Source: Diaporthe sp. PMI_573
Lineage: Eukaryota; Ascomycota; Sordariomycetes; Diaporthales; Diaporthaceae
Assembly (NCBI GenBank): GCA_021399435.1
Contig: JAJTUP010000021.1
Location: 372,001-436,000 of the forward strand
Reading direction: 5' to 3'
DNA: 64,000 nt
A program made the translations under genes and the position numbers. Shown here piece by piece: positions 11,915 through 24,423 of this stretch (within the stretch, counting starts at the first letter, position 1; each line of letters begins with the position of its first letter). The notes under the pieces are model-generated. The model did not search any database. It had not been told where the DNA came from and saw only the letters and a program-made list of their open reading frames with translations.

Positions 11915-14900
11915 TCAGATCATGAATCGCCTCTCGTCGAAGGCAGGCGGGCTTCTCAGTTGGTTCAGAGCAGCGGCGGCCTCAAGGGCTTGTTCATGAC
12001 GAAGCTGCCGGCTCGGGCTGTCGTGGCCTGATCGTGAAGTCGATGACAGATGGGCGTCTTGGGTCCCTGAGCTTTGGGGCAGCATGACCGCCGTGCTGGC
12101 AAACGCGGACAGGCTGTATGACGGAGGCGCAGTTATCATGGCTAGCTGGGTGGCCAGCTGTGAAGGTGGCGGAGGAGCCGGCGGCGCACCCCTCATTGCA
12201 GCCTGTCCATCTGACTGTGCTGTGATTGTCATACCGACAAAGTCGAGACCTCGGCAAGGGCCTTCAAAGTTTCTCGATTGTGGATCCCTCAGGTGAAAGG
12301 CACGATTCTGCCAGTGCTGAGGCGATGTTGGGGACATATCCGATGGTGGGCCCTCTACAACGACAATCGGTTCGAGTGGCTTGGCCAAAGGGTATGGCCG
12401 ATCGCTGTGCTCCTTTTGAAACTTATAACCCTCCAGGTTCTCTGGGTGGAGAGGTGCCAGTCTGTAGGCCTCGTCAAGAGCGCCGGGTCGTCTCAAATCA
12501 GGAGACTTGCTCGTGTTAGGCTTTGAAATCGGACGACGCAGAGGTATCGGGGGCGGGAGGATAGCACTCTCTACTCGAGTGGGCCGAGTTGGCTCAGTTT
12601 TCACTGCCTTTCCCGGGCCTTTGCCTTTCCTCGTCTGTACTGGCCTCGCCCTGAGTTTAGCATTGACTGCTGATGATGTAGGAGTTCCCCGCCCTGATTT
12701 TGAGAAAGCCATTGGTTCTGACTCAAAGATTGCTTTGGGCTTCCTAATTCTGTGATGCGACTTGACCGCCGCAAGAATAGAGTTGCTTTCAACCGTGGTA
12801 TCAGGACTGCCATGTGAATGCAGCACCGGTGTTTCTTGGTCGACGTGTGCCGTAGGATTGGAGTCGTCTTTTGAGTCGCGCAAAGAGATATCTTCCGCAA
12901 CTGTCACATCTGGGTCCGGCTTTGGCTCTGTCATGGCGGGAACAGCACGCTCGCCACCGGAAGTGGCCCGTTTTTGTTGGAGACCAGAGCAGTCTGCACG
13001 CAACACATCAGCACCGGGCTTGTGATCATCTGCTTGACCAGTTTGATGGCCAGCTGGATCCTGGGTAGCAGCCGGGCTAGCAGCCCTAGTCGCGGATGGG
13101 GCAATCGCTGGAATAGGCTTTCTTGTCCTCGCATTCTTGAGGCGTGGGCCACGGCCCTTCTTCAGTGGCTGTTTTGGCGCGACTGGTTCTGCAGATTTCG
13201 TAACAGGTTGCACAACCCCAGGTGGTTTCTTTGCAGGTGTCGTTGACATCGTTGAGTACTTCTTCACCTCTCGTCCAGTGAGAAAGGCCAAATTTGCCAT
13301 GATTCTGGTTGTCCAGTATGCCCCATTATCCTTGTGCTCTCGCTCGGAAACTGGCCGCTTCGGTGCAGGCTTCGGGACAGCAGGTTTCGTTGCTGGCTGT
13401 GAAGATTTCTTCTCGGCCTTTTTTGCAGTGACTTTTGGTTCACTCGTAGGCGTATCATCATCACCCTCGCCCTTGACATCTCCCTTGGCAGCCGCCACCT
13501 TTTCTGACTCGACGTAGGTACGGCGTCTTCTCTTTGTGCTTCGAGACTCGTCGGCAATGGTGCCGGGTGGCGACCAAATGATAGGCTTCTTCTCTTTCAA
13601 ATCGTTCACCCAGGCATCGCAGTCCATTTCCACCCAGAAATCAATTGTGTCCGCCCAGACACTGTCAGCGGGTTTCGTATAGTTTATGAAGATAACTTTG
13701 CCGTCCTTCTTGTTATGTATTGCTTTTGCAAACTCCTTGACGACCGTCTTGAGGCCATGTACCTTGAGACTGGTGCCCATGATTATGAGCAAGTCCGGCG
13801 CAAGAGACAGGTCGTGCTGTATGATATCAGATATCCGCTGTGATTCGGGATGTTCTTCGCCATAAAGGACAATGTCAGGTCGCAGCTTTCCAACTCCGAG
13901 GGCACGTTTGCCCTTTTCTTGCCTGGCTGTAGTCGCATCTTCACAGCGAGGGCAGGGGGGCTGATTACCAGACATGGTCTGCATTTCTCGATCGCCTTCG
14001 TCCCAGTCGATTACGCCTCCGCACTGGAAGCAGCGAAGTGAGCGCAACGAGCCATGGAGATAGACGCACTCTACCCCTCGGTCTGGTTCTGGGGAGGAGG
14101 GAGCCGTTTGGGTATCTCCTTGTTGGCACTGATCTTTTGCTCCCTCCGTGACAAGCGGCTGCGTCGTGTCGGTCGAGCCATCCTTCTCCTCTTCGTGGTG
14201 TTCATTACTTGGTTGGGAGGGCTCAGCAGCTGGGTCTGGGCGGCCAGTGCCCTCAGCTGAGCAGGAGGCAGCCGGGGCAGCCGGGGCAGCCGTCGCCGTC
14301 GCCAATGCAGCGGCAGCTGCTGCTCGTGAAGCTCGTGCAGAGAATCGCGATCTGCTCCCTGGCCCGAGCAGTAGGCGCGTAGACAAACCCACTTTATCCT
14401 CAAGAAGGTCGATATTTTGAGTGTAACATCGTACCATCCTGCCAGAGTCTCGAAGATGGCTGATGAAGTGATGAGAGCCGGTGGGATAAGCTTCTCTGGA
14501 TTTTTGACGAAGGTTGGTGGCGAAGGTATAGAAGACGGAGGTCTTGACTGGATCCGACCATATGGAGGCGTCGAAAAGGTCACGTCCCTTCATGGTCGAA
14601 AGGCTTGCACGCTTGAAGGTCTGGGAGTAGTTGAAAGGCCGCGAAGAAGGGGGTGAGTTATCTGCCTCAGATGCGGACTCTGGCGATGTACACCTGCTAC
14701 TAGATGTGGGTGAGTGGTGAAATGCTTCCTCATAGGGATCAGAAAGTATCGGTGGAGGTGAGGATAGGGGAGAGCTGAGCGTGTTCGTTTGGGCCCCAGA
14801 GTCAGAAGACGTTTGTTTGGGAGTCGAAGACCCGGACGATGAGGCATTACGTGGATCTGAGGAGCGTTTCGGGGATTTTGGCGCGGGGTTTTCTGGGCCT

Positions 14901-15677
14901 CGTTGCTCCTGGTGCGAGGGTTGCGCTTTAGGCGCCGGAGAGCTGCGCCGGGACTGTCGTCTCGAGGATGTGACTGTCGGACCGGGTTGGGCTTGGACTT
15001 GTGAGTCCTCCTGAGGGCCAGACTTGCACTTCCCGTCGTCGCGCGCCCCTTTGATGCACAGGCCCCGACCGCTGGACTCGGACTGAGACTCACCTTGCCC
15101 ACCCGGTTCAACGAAGGAAGCTTCACCTGCAAGCACTGATTCCTCAGTGAGGAGATCAACCTCTTCCTCTCCAGGGTCTGGTCTCGTATCATTTATTGGG
15201 GCCTGGCCTCCATGATTTCCCCCTTCAGTCGCGTGTGAGACCTGACTGTCGTCAGGACCCAAGACCTTGATGCTGTCGCCCTCAACCGTCGAGTCCCTAT
15301 CCAACTTCGGAACGCCGACCTCGATGCTATCACCGACTAACGATAACTTCCTGCGCTTCTTAGGGCGCAGCTCATCACCACTGTCATCTGATGAGACTCC
15401 ATTGCCTCGGGTCTTGGCTCCATTTAATCCGGCAGCGGCATCGAATTGGCTTTGAATCATGGAATACAAGCCATTCTCTGAGCGGAAGTCCTGCAAATGT
15501 TGTCAGCACGGCGCGTTTGTAGGGTGTATGCGTGTAGGGAAGGACACTCACAGGAATCCCAGAATTGGTACTGATACCGGCCCCTGTTACGACCACGACT
15601 TTCTTCGCCTTCCATAGCGAGTCGGCGATTTCCTGGAGTTGGGCTGATGATCCAGCCTGGACATGGGTTGTGGGCAT
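11915..15677 (-). CDS. Sir2-family NAD-dependent deacetylase, Hst3/Hst4-like, very large
   Basis: Sirtuin, expected to deacetylate histones in the nucleus. The Hst3/Hst4 class removes H3 Lys56 acetylation (established); assignment to this class is inference. Exons are 15677-15552 (42 aa) and 15490-11915, giving 1233 aa. The 61-bp intron (GTGAGT...CAG) splits the NAD motif: GAGIS (32-36) and GIP end exon 1, and DFRS opens exon 2. Further motifs are TQNID (399-403), catalytic His521 in LHGSL, zinc ligands Cys529, Cys532, Cys555 and Cys558, and GTSLKVHGL. Long low-complexity inserts lie between the NAD motif and about residue 330 and again at about 411-516 (Ala/Pro/Thr-rich). About 550 C-terminal residues are disordered and rich in Lys, Pro and Ser. 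The start was chosen at the first ATG; the upstream in-frame TTG at 15725 is not used. It converges on the PKS. Confidence 0.9.
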
Positions 15678-18600
15678 TTTGGACCAGCACAAGGTCCTTG
15701 CAGCGGCAAGCCCGACGCTATTCAAGGTAGATCAGGACTTGGAGCGCTGCAGGGCCAGACACTGCAACGATCTGGTGGCCTGTCTACCGCAGTCCCTAGT
15801 TGACAGGGACGGCCCTGACCCAAGGAATGGTCCAGGGCTGTGTCCTTTGATCCTCCCAGTCTTCCAGCAAAAATGTTTATGTGTCTGCTCTGTATGCCCG
15901 TCTCGCCCATCCGTGAGCTTGAACGCGTTCCCGGTCGAACCAGCATGTGCTGTGGCCTGCGAGCGCGATCTGTGGTAGCTTCAACAGAGAACGACAGCAC
16001 CGCAGCTGCAACACCGGTATCTTGGAGGGCGCTCTTCGCCCTACTTGGCGTCGTTGCTTGTCGGTATTGAAGATGTCACGCCACGAAGTGTCATCTAACC
16101 GCTCCCACGGAAAGTCGCAATGACCAGTAGCCGAGGAAGGCCACCGATGACTCGATGCGGCCACGAGAAAAATCCGGCCGTTTCGTAGTACTCGAATGAG
16201 CCGCGCTCTCGATCGTGACGTGGGAAATTGTGGTATTGAGGCCCGAGGCAGTCTCAATCCCGGGGACCTGCTCGACCAGTATGGCCCCAGACGGTGACGG
16301 CCCGGTAAGGCAAGGCCTGAAAGAAAGCCAAGCAGGTTCAATTGGGGCCTCAGAGCCACAGACAGTTCTCCGCTAGTCAAGTTGGGTGTTGTGGTTGTGG
16401 TTGTTGTCGTCGTCGCTGTCAGCGGTGAAGGCGCGTGGGATTCGGGAGACCAGGGTCCGAAGTCGAGGCACCGCGTCGGGTAGGTACTTATATAGGGACA
16501 GTCCGCTCGCCAAGGAGCACCCTGAACACGGGTGCGGGGTAAGTGACTGGCGGGAGATGGACTGAGCGAGTCGCGCTGTCGCTGCTTGTCTCGATCGGAC
16601 AGAGATGCTTGGGTGTGGTGTGTGCCGGGTCGGGTATTGTCAATGTGGTGGTTTTGTCCCTTGAAGTGTAGAGGCGCGAGCTGCACGTAGTCGAAAACAT
16701 CCCCGCACAGGCCAAGGACAGCTCCTAGCTCCTTGGAGTTCCTCCCAGCCTGCGACCCTCCACAGCGCGCTAGAGAGGATGAGAGGGCCGAGACCCCTGT
16801 CCTGTGAAACCGTCTGCTGATGATCCCCACCGTTCGTCCCTGCAGGCGGAAACTTCGGACAGGGTACCTAGGGGTTCGGGAGCTACCGAGCACACACACA
16901 CTTTGTTTGACAGCCACATCTGTTTCTGCCGAGACACTGTCTGCTCACTAGCATTCAGCTGAGTAAACTTCCTCCTTGTGAGACCGATGTAGGGATTGAA
17001 CCAAGCTGCATCATTTGTTGGTATGATTCTCAGGAACAGGCCATCCGGAAGACGACCTCTTCTTATTGCTCCAGGTGTTGTTCACCCTTTGGTGCCTTGA
17101 ACAGATGCTGGTCTCTCCCCCAGCGCAACCCACCTCGGTCACCAAGCTCTGGATGCCTTGCACCTTCTACTTAACAACAACACATGTAATCAGGTTTGGA
17201 TGGACGCCCATGCACCCTCGAGCCACCACTTTGCTCGAGGTGGGCGGAGCAACTACAAGATGATAGACATGGTCTTACTGTGCATTACCTTGTCTGTTCG
17301 AGGGGCCATAAGGTCTGCCTATCCACAGCCGCATTAAACCCACTTGCCTTGCAACTGCTGGCCTCATGTCTTCAGCGTCTACTCAGCATTTGACTTCTGT
17401 CATGAGTACCAAGAGAAGGACCCTACCTTCAGTTATGGCCCCTAATCTGAGGCTTGATAACCTCGGAATGCTTCAAGCGAATTTGAGCAGGAAACTGCCA
17501 AATAGGGCCGGCGCCATGAAATCCGAAGACGGTGACTCCTGAGAAGGGAAATAATTTCATTTCAGGGTGGTCGCCCCGGACAGAGAAAGCCAGCTGGTGA
17601 GATAGCCCAAGCCCCGGGGAGTGGCCTAGGCCGCCGAACAAGCTTCTTAGGCTTGTCCTTACCAAGCAACACCAATAACGACATTTCAGCTGGCGTATGT
17701 GCTATCGAGGACTCAAAATTCTCAGCATGTCAGTGGGAAGCACTGCAGAGACCAGGAAGTGGGAAATGTGAGACTGTGACATGGTGAGGGCTGTCCCGGA
17801 AGCATCTCATCACCTTTATTGGCCCGCGGATCTATTTCGTACCTTGCATCCTTTGCTCCGTAGGCGACATGGCGCGCTTCCAATCGCATCGGGCTGCCCT
17901 TTTATGAAAGCCGGGCCAACTGTTGCGCAGAAGGAGGAAGACATGGCGCAGCTCGCGCTCAGGCGATCAACAAATGACACTGATTCAGTGTAACACCAAG
18001 ATCCGGCCAGGACCGAGGTGAACATAGTGTTGAAGGCGGCATTTGAGGTTGAGATGGCGGGGCTACCGGTGAGGGAAAGGTGTGACGGACGAGCTCGGCG
18101 AAAAGAAAGCTACCCAAGGGCCAAGAGGGACGAGCCTGGCTCAAGACTGCGGCTCGTGCTGGATTTGTACAAAGCCTCCGACAGGTGACAAGCCCAAGCG
18201 GCGATGTCGTGACCGGCGCCCGAAGGACCTTCCCACGTGGGCGAAACGTCAACACCCGTCACACAGACGTTGTGAATGGTGGCATCAAGCGACACCGATC
18301 CAATGGTGAGGTTCGCAATCTTGATGAGAATACACAGTAAAGTTGCTAAAAAAAAAATGGTGCACATTTCCGCGGCACTGGGGTTTCAGGCCCGTCACTG
18401 CTGCTTTCTCCGATTCTTGATCTGCGCTCGAACCCCCCTGTAAATCGAGCACGCAACGGCGACAGGGCCGGGCCCGTCCAATCACATATTACAGTTCCTA
18501 TAGCACTACATCATCCACAGATGTCGCCATCGCCCCTAGCGATGATGGATGACTTAACTCACGCAGGGAGGGACGCTGCGTACTGTGTGGGATTTTCCCC

Positions 18601-18870
18601 TTCGTCCCAGCCGACTGGGTCGGCCTCTGAAGTGCCGGAACGTGGGCTAATAAATTAATAGATCTTGAAGTGCTGCCCTCGCCTGCATGATCTGGATCAC
18701 TTTACCCCAGATTCTAGCTCTCGAGTTGCTTTTGATCCCGACGCGTGTTCCTGTACAAACGCTGCACCGGGCCCTTCTGAAATACGCCGACTCCCATCCC
18801 GGAGGTATCATATGTGCTGCTAAGGTTCATGCTCGCCGCTCACTGGCCATCCGAGTCCTGACCCGCAAGT
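15678..18870. other. Long intergenic region between the sirtuin and the MFS transporter
   Basis: About 3.2 kb between divergent genes, presumably 5' UTRs and promoters. A 346-codon minus ORF (16917-15877) sits here. It is Ser/Arg/Pro-rich with a run of nine Thr and no recognisable domain, so I treat it as chance or leader sequence. No RNA gene or transposon was recognised. Confidence 0.45.
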
Positions 18871-20661
18871 ATGGCCGAACAAGACGTCCAGTATCGCGAC
18901 GACAAGGTGACGGAGAAGCAGACAGCGAGCCCCGGCTCCTCATCTGACAACGAAGAAGTAGGCACCGCCAGCCTCAACGAAAAAGCTCTTCTCCGCAAGA
19001 TCGATCTCCGCCTCCTACCAGCCGTGGGAATTCTGTACCTGCTCTCCTTTCTGGACCGAAGCAATGTCGCCAATGCTCGAATCGAGGGCCTCGCCGACGA
19101 CTTGGGGATGAGCGGCAACCAGTATCTGACTGGTCTCACATTATATTTCATTGGTTACGTCCTTTTCGAGATACCGTGCAACATTATCCTCAAGAGGACC
19201 TCGCCGCGGCTATGGCTACCGACTCTTACGATCGCTTGGGGAATAGTCGCGACGCTGCTTGGAGTTGTCCAGAATCTAGCCGGTTTCTTTGTCGCCCGGT
19301 TTTTTCTGGGTGTAGCTGAGTCTGGCCTGTTCCCAGGTGGTGAGTAAACTATGTCGCATCGCTTCAAGCTGCTCTTTTCACATCAAGTTGTCACTGACAT
19401 GACTGAATCCAGTTGTGTACTATTTCTCCATGTGGTACAAGCGACGTGAAAGGCAATATAGGATCTCGCTTTTCTTCTCTGCCGCAGCGCTTGCCGGGTC
19501 TTTCGGCGGCATTCTCGCCTATGTGAGCTAAACTAGAGATTCTTTCACAAAGAGGTGTAATCCAATACTGATATTAAGTTTAGGGAATCAGCTTTATGGC
19601 AGGCATTGTTTGGGATAACGGGTGGCGCTGGATTTTCATACTGGTATTTCCCTGGCTTGATTTCCTTGAGATTTCCTTGAGATTTCCTGGTAGATCCGTC
19701 CAAACTGGACTGAAATAAGAATTTTCAGTCTTCTTGCTAACCAATCACTATTACAGGAGGGTCTTGCAACCATCGTAGTCGCCGTCTTTGCATACTGGTT
19801 CATTTACAACTATCCAGATACTGCCGGATTCTTGACCGAGAAAGAACGGAGTGTGATTCAGGCTAGGCTCTCTGCCGACAGTGACTCAACGCACAATGAG
19901 GTTTTCACCTGGGGCAATGTCAACAAAGCACTCAGGGACCCAAAGTGTTGGCTTTACGGATTCGCATTCCACACTATGAGCCTGCCTCTGTACACATACT
20001 CTCTCTTCCTGGTGTGTAATACGACTTTCCATTTACTATTGCCTTGATTTTTCTCTGACCGCCATTACAGCCAAGTATTATCAAGTCGCTGGGTTATACA
20101 GCAGCCAGAGCCCAGCTTCTTACCATTCCTCCGTATGCCTTCGCTTTCGTCACCACCCTGGGAGTGGCCATCCTTTCCGAAAAGCTGAACAAGCGTGCCA
20201 TCTTCGTCGCCGGGTCAGCTGCTTTTGGAGCGATAGGCTATATCATTCTGCTCGCAAATACCGATCCTGTTGGTCGACCCGGAATCCACTATCTTGGAAC
20301 CTTCTTCGCGGCCGGTGGAATTTACCCAGCCACCGCCTTGGCCTTGTCCTGGCCGGCCATCAACGTCTCTGGCCAGACAAAGCGAGCCATTGCAAACGCT
20401 ATGCAGATCTCGATCGGAAACTGTGGTGCAGTGTTGGGTACGCAGCTGTACCGTGCAAACGACGGGCCGCGATACGTTGTCGGGCACAGCTTTGCACTGG
20501 GCTATCTCTTGGCGAACATTGTAGTGTCTGGTCTTCTGTACTGGATATTGAAAAAGGAGAACACCAAGAGGGAAGCGGTTGCTGAGGAGGTCAAGGAGGT
20601 GGGTCAGCTGGACGACTGGACCCTCGGCGACGATGACCCAAGGTGGCGATTCCAGTATTAG
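18871..20661 (+). CDS. MFS transporter, anion:cation symporter (Dal5/allantoate permease) family
   Basis: Plasma-membrane proton-coupled uptake of a small organic anion such as a vitamin or allantoate-like compound; the substrate cannot be read from sequence. Five exons: 18871-19339, 19413-19522, 19584-19643, 19757-20011 and 20071-20661. They give 494 aa, and all introns have GT-AG ends. The N-terminal cytosolic part is acidic and polar. TM1 carries LDRSNVANARIEGL, then comes the family signature in TM2-TM4 (YFIGYVLFEIPCN), and RFFLGVAESGLFPG precedes intron 1, all hallmarks of the ACS family (established). The length is usual for the family. TM segments continue to about residue 465 and the tail is charged. 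No neighbouring catabolic gene indicates the substrate. Confidence 0.92.
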
Positions 20662-22727
20662 AGCGGAGGTGCCGAAGTTGAGGTGGAGTCCAGATTTGTT
20701 GAATCTCTGAATTACAAAGTCTTGGGCCGTTGAAGAGACGGAGAAAGTAGATACCCCAGTGTTGTGTGCGGAGGGCCTTTTTGGTCATGCAGCCTTCAGC
20801 TGCACTGCAAGAGATTGCTGGACGTGAATGCAGGAGGCAGAGCGAGAGGTGTTATCCTCTTCCAACTGACTGTGTGGCCAACGCTGGTGCCTGGTACATT
20901 CAGGTCATCCGTCTTGACCCTCCCTGTGCTATACAAGGCCCTCTCCGAACTCTGGATCGCAGACATTGAATTTAAATGTCCTAGAAGATCATCGCCAGCA
21001 ACGTGCACACCTAAGCGCCCTACCTCTGGATGGCTTATCAACGAGTAGGCACTAGCTCGATTCGAATCGCACCTGTGCGTCTGTCTAACAGCTACGTGCC
21101 ACCAACGACCAACAAACAATCACAATCATTTAAAGTTACTACACTGATTGGCGCGGCTTGGCCCATGTGTGGCTTTCCTCGCACTAGATCGAGACGGTTG
21201 TTCAAGTCCAGTACTTCAAAGAGCCGGCCATGAAATGACCCAAGCAGAGCTGTCATTGCTCTCGGCTGAGGTCTATTTAGGTGCACACGTCCCACTTGTA
21301 TATCGCGTCACAGGATGGATTTTCCGATGTGTCCACCTGGATCCTCGATTACTTGCAGTGATGCTACGTTCTCTCCGGGGCAGATCGAAGACCTAGTGTG
21401 CACACTGACCCGGCACAGTCGTTCGATATCTAATACCTCGCCCCCAAAGAATGCAGAGCTTCTCTGGCTACGTTCTCGCTGATCCACTGCTTCAGGTGGG
21501 CGTGAAGGCAGTTGCGGGGGCCGGCAAGATGCGCCGTGATTGATGTGTGAGTGCTGGGAGGAACTGCCATGACCTCTAACTGGGGTCAGGAGGGTGGTGC
21601 TCGGGTGTGCCCACGTCACGTGAAACCGCGGTCGAGGCTTGGCGCGGCAAAATGCAGAGGGAACAAAAGACATTGTTGTTGTTCGACTCGTCTTGTGGTC
21701 GCTGATTAGGCGCAGGCCAGGGTTTTCTGAACGAGAGGCGCCAGGTCGAAAACCACCCCACCCAGGTAGCAGACAATTGGATCGAACAAGGCGAAGCGAG
21801 CTTGGAGAAGTGGGTGGCTGGGAGGGAGCAAGCAGACGGACGGACTGGGAATGGCCTTGTCACAGCAATGGTGTTCAGTCCGCCCAAGTCACAAGTGGTA
21901 GCCAGCAGTCGAGAAGCCCCGGGCCGACCCCACAGCGCTAGCTGTGCACTACCTACCTACCTAGGTACCTAGGTAGGTACCTGCCCACCTGCCCACCTAC
22001 ACGGTGCTGCACCACAAGGGGCCCGCCCCGCCAACGACACGCAGCCCACACAGCTCACGCTTGCTTGCCCCGCCCACCCGTCCGCGAACCGCGTCGGCCT
22101 GGCGACTGCGAATACGTACTGTGAGTAAAAGCGATACACGGCATCGACCGACCGACCGACTGCTTAGTGTTTTGTTTTTGTCTTTTCTTTTTCTTTTTAA
22201 AAAATTGATTGGTTGAGTTATTTATGTGTAAACATATTTGCCATTTGGAGACCAATGACCATTACTTCACCTTGAATCAACGTCTGTCGGAAAGACAAAG
22301 GCAATAAAAAAAAAAGGGTGTGCCGCCCAGAGCCCGAGCATTCATTGTGTAGGTATTGTGTTGCTGTGCTGCTACGGCTTGCTACCAAGGCAAGGATCAC
22401 CCACCCAGCGCCCAGGACCTATCGGTTTACCGCGCTGCGCGTCGCAACCACCTCGCCCGTCCGTCCACCAGCCTGTCTGTGTCCCGTCCCGCCTCCCGTC
22501 GCCCGCACCGTCGCCAGTCGCCAGTCGCCAGCCGCCAGTCACCGTCTCTGTCACCGTCAACCACCCTGTTTAGCAGTCCCCCGCCGAGTCCACCACATCC
22601 CCCCCGACCGCCCCGTCTGCACTCTCCCACCCGCGCGCATGCGCCCAACACCAACACAATTCGGTCACGACGCCATTGCCTTTGTTGGAGGACCCGGACC
22701 CGGACCTGACAGCGCCCATTGTTGACC
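20662..22727. other. Intergenic region and upstream region of the Whi5-type gene
   Basis: About 2 kb with no supported gene. It contains a CCTA/TAGG inverted-repeat cluster at about 21950-21985 and C/T-rich low-complexity sequence upstream of 22728 that probably belongs to the leader or promoter of the next gene. Short ORFs here are CT-rich readthroughs. Confidence 0.5.
21951..21985. repeat. CTAC/GTAG inverted repeat
   Basis: Runs of CTAC and CTAGGTA followed by their complement GTAGGTAC form a self-complementary segment of about 35 bp, able to form a hairpin or cruciform. It may simply be a microsatellite with a palindromic unit. Confidence 0.6.
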
Positions 22728-24423
22728 ATGTCGCGGCCTGCTGACGGCTTGCCGAGTCAGGCAGGACTCCATGACAACAGTGCCCCCAACCCTCCAGTCA
22801 ACCCTCTGCTCTCTCGCGACACCATCACTCAACATTCCGCTTCCCGTTCCAAGGACCAAGATCACTTCGACTCCCGCCGATCGCCCCCGTCACAGAAGCG
22901 CTCGTCGTCCAACAGCGACTCGCAGGCCACCAATCTCTCCTCCGACGAGTCGAATCGCGTCTTCTCCCCGCCCATGATCGAGACGGCCGCCAGCGACGGA
23001 GGGCCTGGCAGCGCCCAGGGCTCCAGCCAGGAGTCGCAACTGCTCCAGCTGTCGCAGTTGGCTGCTGCCCAGGACAAGCTTCCCGGTCACGCTCCGCCCG
23101 CCCGCTCCGCCGTCAAGAGGACCGCAGACGGCTCCGTCAAGGACCCTCGCTTCTCCCCAACCGCCTCCCCAGGCCGCACCGCCAGCCACTCGAGGAACAC
23201 GAGCGCTGTGAGCGCTACCTCTACCGCTAGCAGCCGCGTCACCGAGGTAAGTTCGGCCCTCGACATGCCGTCTCGCCGCTTTTGGCACTGTCGCGATCTC
23301 GTAAGCAGACACTGACGCGTCATGGCCCCAGCTGTCCTCCGAGCTGAAGACACGCCTCTCCTACGCCCTGCTCAAGGTCAACAACGGCTGGGAATCGCGG
23401 AACATCAACCAGGTCGAGAATTTGGCATCGAGAGGCGGTTCCCCGGCGTCTAGCAACTCTACAATCCCCGGCGCGCCAAGGTCGTCAGCCAGCCCGCGCA
23501 TTCAAGCTTCACATGCCCCAACGCCTCTGACTCCACATGCCGCCTCCTTGCCCATCCCGTCCCCAGAGAATACCTCGCGAGGCGCTGCAACCAGCCCAGT
23601 ATCACGGTCCGCAAATCCTCAGCTTCTAGACACGCCCTCTCTTGCCCCTCCAGTATCGATACAGCCACATCACAGCAGCGAGCGCAACCCTCGGCGTAAT
23701 CCGAACCCAAAGCACCCTCCCAACTTCCCACCGCCACAACCACATCATGCCAGCCCACGCACACCTTCACTGGCCTCTCTGAACTTGTCGCCTGTGCCTA
23801 GGGGCTTGCACACTGGTGCGGACCCCATGGTGGTGTCCCCGACTCACAACAACCGTGAGAAGGACGCCATGGAAGCCCTACTTTTCATGAGCAGTCCGGG
23901 CAATTCAGCCAACCTCAAGCAGTTCCAGAGGCCAACTCAACCATTGGAGCGTGTGCGCAATGGTACGTCGGCCGCATTCGCCTCACAAAGGACCGCCTTG
24001 CCTACTTCGGCGCCAAAGAGAAAGAGCCTGCCAAACGGCCGCCCTACCCATAGCTCACAACCACTACCCTCAGCGCACTCGCCCAAGAAACGCGTCGGCT
24101 TCGGTAGATCTCATAGCACGCTAAGTGAAATGGACATCGACGACCCCACAAGTCCTCGCCGTCACGCCGGGTATGCGCGTCCGGCGGTCCCACCGCGGAA
24201 ACCAAATGGCACAGCAACAGACATGTTGCCGCCGCACGGAAGATTCGCGGTGCCGCTCGCCTCGGCGTCCGGCAGGCCCACGCGGCCCAAGCCCAGGATC
24301 AGATCTTACGAGGACCTGGACGCCATGTTAGACCGCGTGGCGGCCGAGGCTTCGTCGTCAGATTCCGACGACGAGATTGACCTTTCTGGATCATCGAGAA
24401 GGCGCGAGGGTTCCGCCGGGTAA
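22728..24423 (+). CDS. Whi5/Nrm1-family G1/S transcriptional repressor
   Basis: Nuclear repressor of G1/S transcription, released by CDK phosphorylation in yeast (established for Whi5); the role in this fungus is inference. Exons are 22728-23246 and 23332-24423, split by an 85-bp intron (GTAAGT...CAG), giving 536 aa. The first ATG after the CT-rich leader was chosen. The Whi5 signature is at residues 174-193 at the start of exon 2 (ELKTRLSYALLKVNNGW). The rest is disordered and rich in Ser and Pro, with many SP/TP sites and a basic SPKKRVGF segment that could be a CDK site or nuclear signal. The C-terminus is acidic (SSDSDDEIDLSGS). No other domain is visible. Antisense ORFs are shadows of biased composition. 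Confidence 0.82.

Noticed and set aside
15877..16917. 346-codon minus-strand ORF upstream of the sirtuin
   Set aside because: Low-complexity Ser/Arg/Pro composition, no domain and no family feature; more likely leader or promoter sequence in a GC-rich stretch.
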